The notes beneath the pieces were generated by a model. It was not told the origin of the DNA and ran no database searches. It worked only from the letters and a program-made list of their open reading frames with translations. Shown piece after piece: positions 6,360-7,870 of a stretch of DNA of 7,870 nucleotides. A program made the translations under genes and the position numbers. Position 1 is the stretch's first letter; each line of letters begins with the position of its first letter. Origin of the DNA: Spirochaetota bacterium (GTDB taxonomy: Bacteria > Spirochaetota > JAGLSM01); contig JAGLSM010000079.1 in the NCBI GenBank assembly GCA_023135745.1, positions 1 to 7,870 on the forward strand, given 5' to 3'.

Positions 6360-6763
6360 ATAAACAATTACCTATAACTGTTTTACTAGTTGATGATTCT
6401 CAGATTACATTATCCATTATTGAAAAAACAATCAGAATAGCCGGCTTTCCTATTAAGGCAATTTTTCATGCGTCAAATGGTCATGAGGCTTATGATATTG
6501 TAAATACCAGAAAGATAGACCTTGTAATCTCGGATATCATAATGCCGGTTATGACAGGGGTTGAACTGGTTAATAAACTGAAAGCTAATGGTTATACTAA
6601 AAAACTGCGTATTATTGTTATTTCCAGCGAAGGCAGTAAAACAAAGATTGAAGAGTTAAAGGCCAATGGTATTTCAGGTTTTTTGAGAAAACCATTTAAA
6701 CCTGAGGATGTCAAAGAGTTGATAAAACGTGTCATGTGGGGGCAAGATGAAAGAAGAGTATAA
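6356..6763 (+). CDS. Second single-domain response regulator (CheY-like)
   Basis: A 135-residue stand-alone receiver. Key residues are present: Asp13-Asp14 in LLVDDSQ, phospho-acceptor Asp60 in VISDIIMPVMTG, Ser90 in the switch position (VISSEGS) and Lys112 in LRKPFKP. Ser instead of Thr at the switch, and MPVMTG in place of MP-MDG, separate it from the receiver encoded at 4068-4499. The two are diverged paralogues, not a recent duplicate. ATG overlaps the cheD stop (ATGA), and AAGGTGA (6342-6348) lies seven bases upstream, so translation is probably coupled. It overlaps the following phosphatase gene by 17 bases, which suggests these two products work as a pair: the receiver could be the phosphatase's substrate or a phosphate sink. 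It lacks an output domain, so its action must be through protein contact. Confidence 0.9.
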   Translation: MNKQLPITVLLVDDSQITLSIIEKTIRIAGFPIKAIFHASNGHEAYDIVNTRKIDLVISDIIMPVMTGVELVNKLKANGYTKKLRIIVISSEGSKTKIEELKANGISGFLRKPFKPEDVKELIKRVMWGQDERRV

Positions 6764-7211
6764 AAATATCATTATACGTGTTGTAGATGAAATTTTTGAA
6801 GATTTTGCTTTTATGTTTCAAGAGTCTTTGCTAAAAGAGGATATACCGGAAATTGATGAAAACTGTATAAAGACCAGTATTGGTTTTGAGGGACCTGTCA
6901 TAGGGACAGTAAGTCTGGTTGTTCCTGAAACAATGTGTAAAGTACTGGCCGCCAATCTTTTAGGCTTTGACCAGGAGGAAATACTTGTGCCTGCAAAGGG
7001 TATTGACGCTTTAAAAGAAGTTTTAAATATAATTTGTTCAAATATTATAACTTCACTTTATAATGAAGACCTTGTATTTGAATATTCAGTTCCAAAAGCT
7101 GTAAGAATTGACAAGGAAGAATGGTTGAAAATCGTTGAAAAACCTGAAGTCTTAACTTTCATGATGGATGATTTCCCGGTACTTGTTGAGTTTATTGAGA
7201 GTGATATTTAG
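6747..7211 (+). CDS. CheX/CheC-family chemotaxis phosphatase
   Basis: The 154-residue product resembles the CheX branch of the CheC/CheX/FliY phosphatases, which remove phosphate from CheY-type receivers. The fold's first half is visible in SIGFEGPVIGTVSLVVPE (44-61). It is followed by ANLLG and the active helix DALKEVLN (87-94), carrying the family Glu-x-x-Asn pair as Glu91 and Asn94. A proline (residue 116) follows at about the expected distance. Only one such motif is present and the length matches CheX (about 155) rather than CheC (about 200, usually two motifs). No CheZ is visible in the window, so this is the likely signal-termination enzyme here. ATG 6747 is chosen because GGGGG (6738-6742) lies four bases upstream. 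A GTG at 6729 would add six residues. The start overlaps the preceding receiver gene. Assignment to CheX rather than a divergent CheC rests on motif count and length. Confidence 0.8.
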   Translation: MKEEYKNIIIRVVDEIFEDFAFMFQESLLKEDIPEIDENCIKTSIGFEGPVIGTVSLVVPETMCKVLAANLLGFDQEEILVPAKGIDALKEVLNIICSNIITSLYNEDLVFEYSVPKAVRIDKEEWLKIVEKPEVLTFMMDDFPVLVEFIESDI

Positions 7212-7224
7212 ACTGTGTACTTAA

Positions 7225-7870
<646 letters not shown>

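Noticed and set aside
6104..6367. Minus-strand open frames opposite cheD and cheB (also 7221-7511 and 7518-7700)
   Set aside because: They mirror well-conserved coding sequence and have no ribosome sites or recognisable domains.
6356..6763. Recent duplication of the two stand-alone receivers
   Set aside because: Beyond universal receiver residues, the two proteins differ in switch residue, motif context and N-terminus, so they are old paralogues.

Overview
This window is one all-plus-strand, AT-rich stretch that reads as most of a chemosensory (chemotaxis) operon, entered from a cyclic-di-GMP gene. No chromosome-specific marker allows a species call. The AT-rich codon use, good Shine-Dalgarno sites, a tandem-Hpt CheA, both CheD and a CheX-like phosphatase, and no CheZ fit a low-GC, motile or surface-sensing Gram-negative bacterium, for example a deltaproteobacterial-type or spirochaete-type lineage. 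That placement is an impression, not a result.

Layout. Bases 1-330 hold the C-terminal part of an EAL-domain c-di-GMP phosphodiesterase. Six bases later, in the same reading frame, comes a 296-residue WD40 protein (337-1227) whose seven repeats are spaced exactly 44 residues apart. After a 58-base gap comes the chemosensory block: cheA (1286-4051), a CheY-type receiver (4068-4499), cheW (4515-5024), cheR (5039-5866, apparently starting on ATT), cheD (5883-6359), a second single-domain receiver (6356-6763), a CheX/CheC-type phosphatase (6747-7211) and cheB (7258 to the window end, cut inside the methylesterase domain). Gaps from cheA to the phosphatase gene are 16 bases or fewer, or the genes overlap, so one transcript is likely. 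No RNA gene, mobile element, CRISPR array or convincing terminator is visible, and no stretch over 60 bases lacks a gene.

How the genes work together. CheA autophosphorylates and passes phosphate to the receivers. CheW couples CheA to receptors, which are not encoded here. CheR, CheB and CheD set receptor methylation and deamidation. The CheX-like protein probably removes phosphate from a receiver. The unusual part is a possible c-di-GMP connection: an EAL enzyme lies upstream, and CheA carries, between its second Hpt and its dimerisation domain, two 24-residue motifs resembling the c-di-GMP-binding MshEN (GSPII_E_N) repeat.

Most worth checking: (1) the MshEN-like insert in CheA; (2) the TAA between the EAL and WD40 frames, which falls where the His of the first WD repeat's Gly-His pair would be, suggesting a split or once-fused protein; (3) the exact 132-base periodicity of the WD40 gene; (4) the probable ATT start of cheR.
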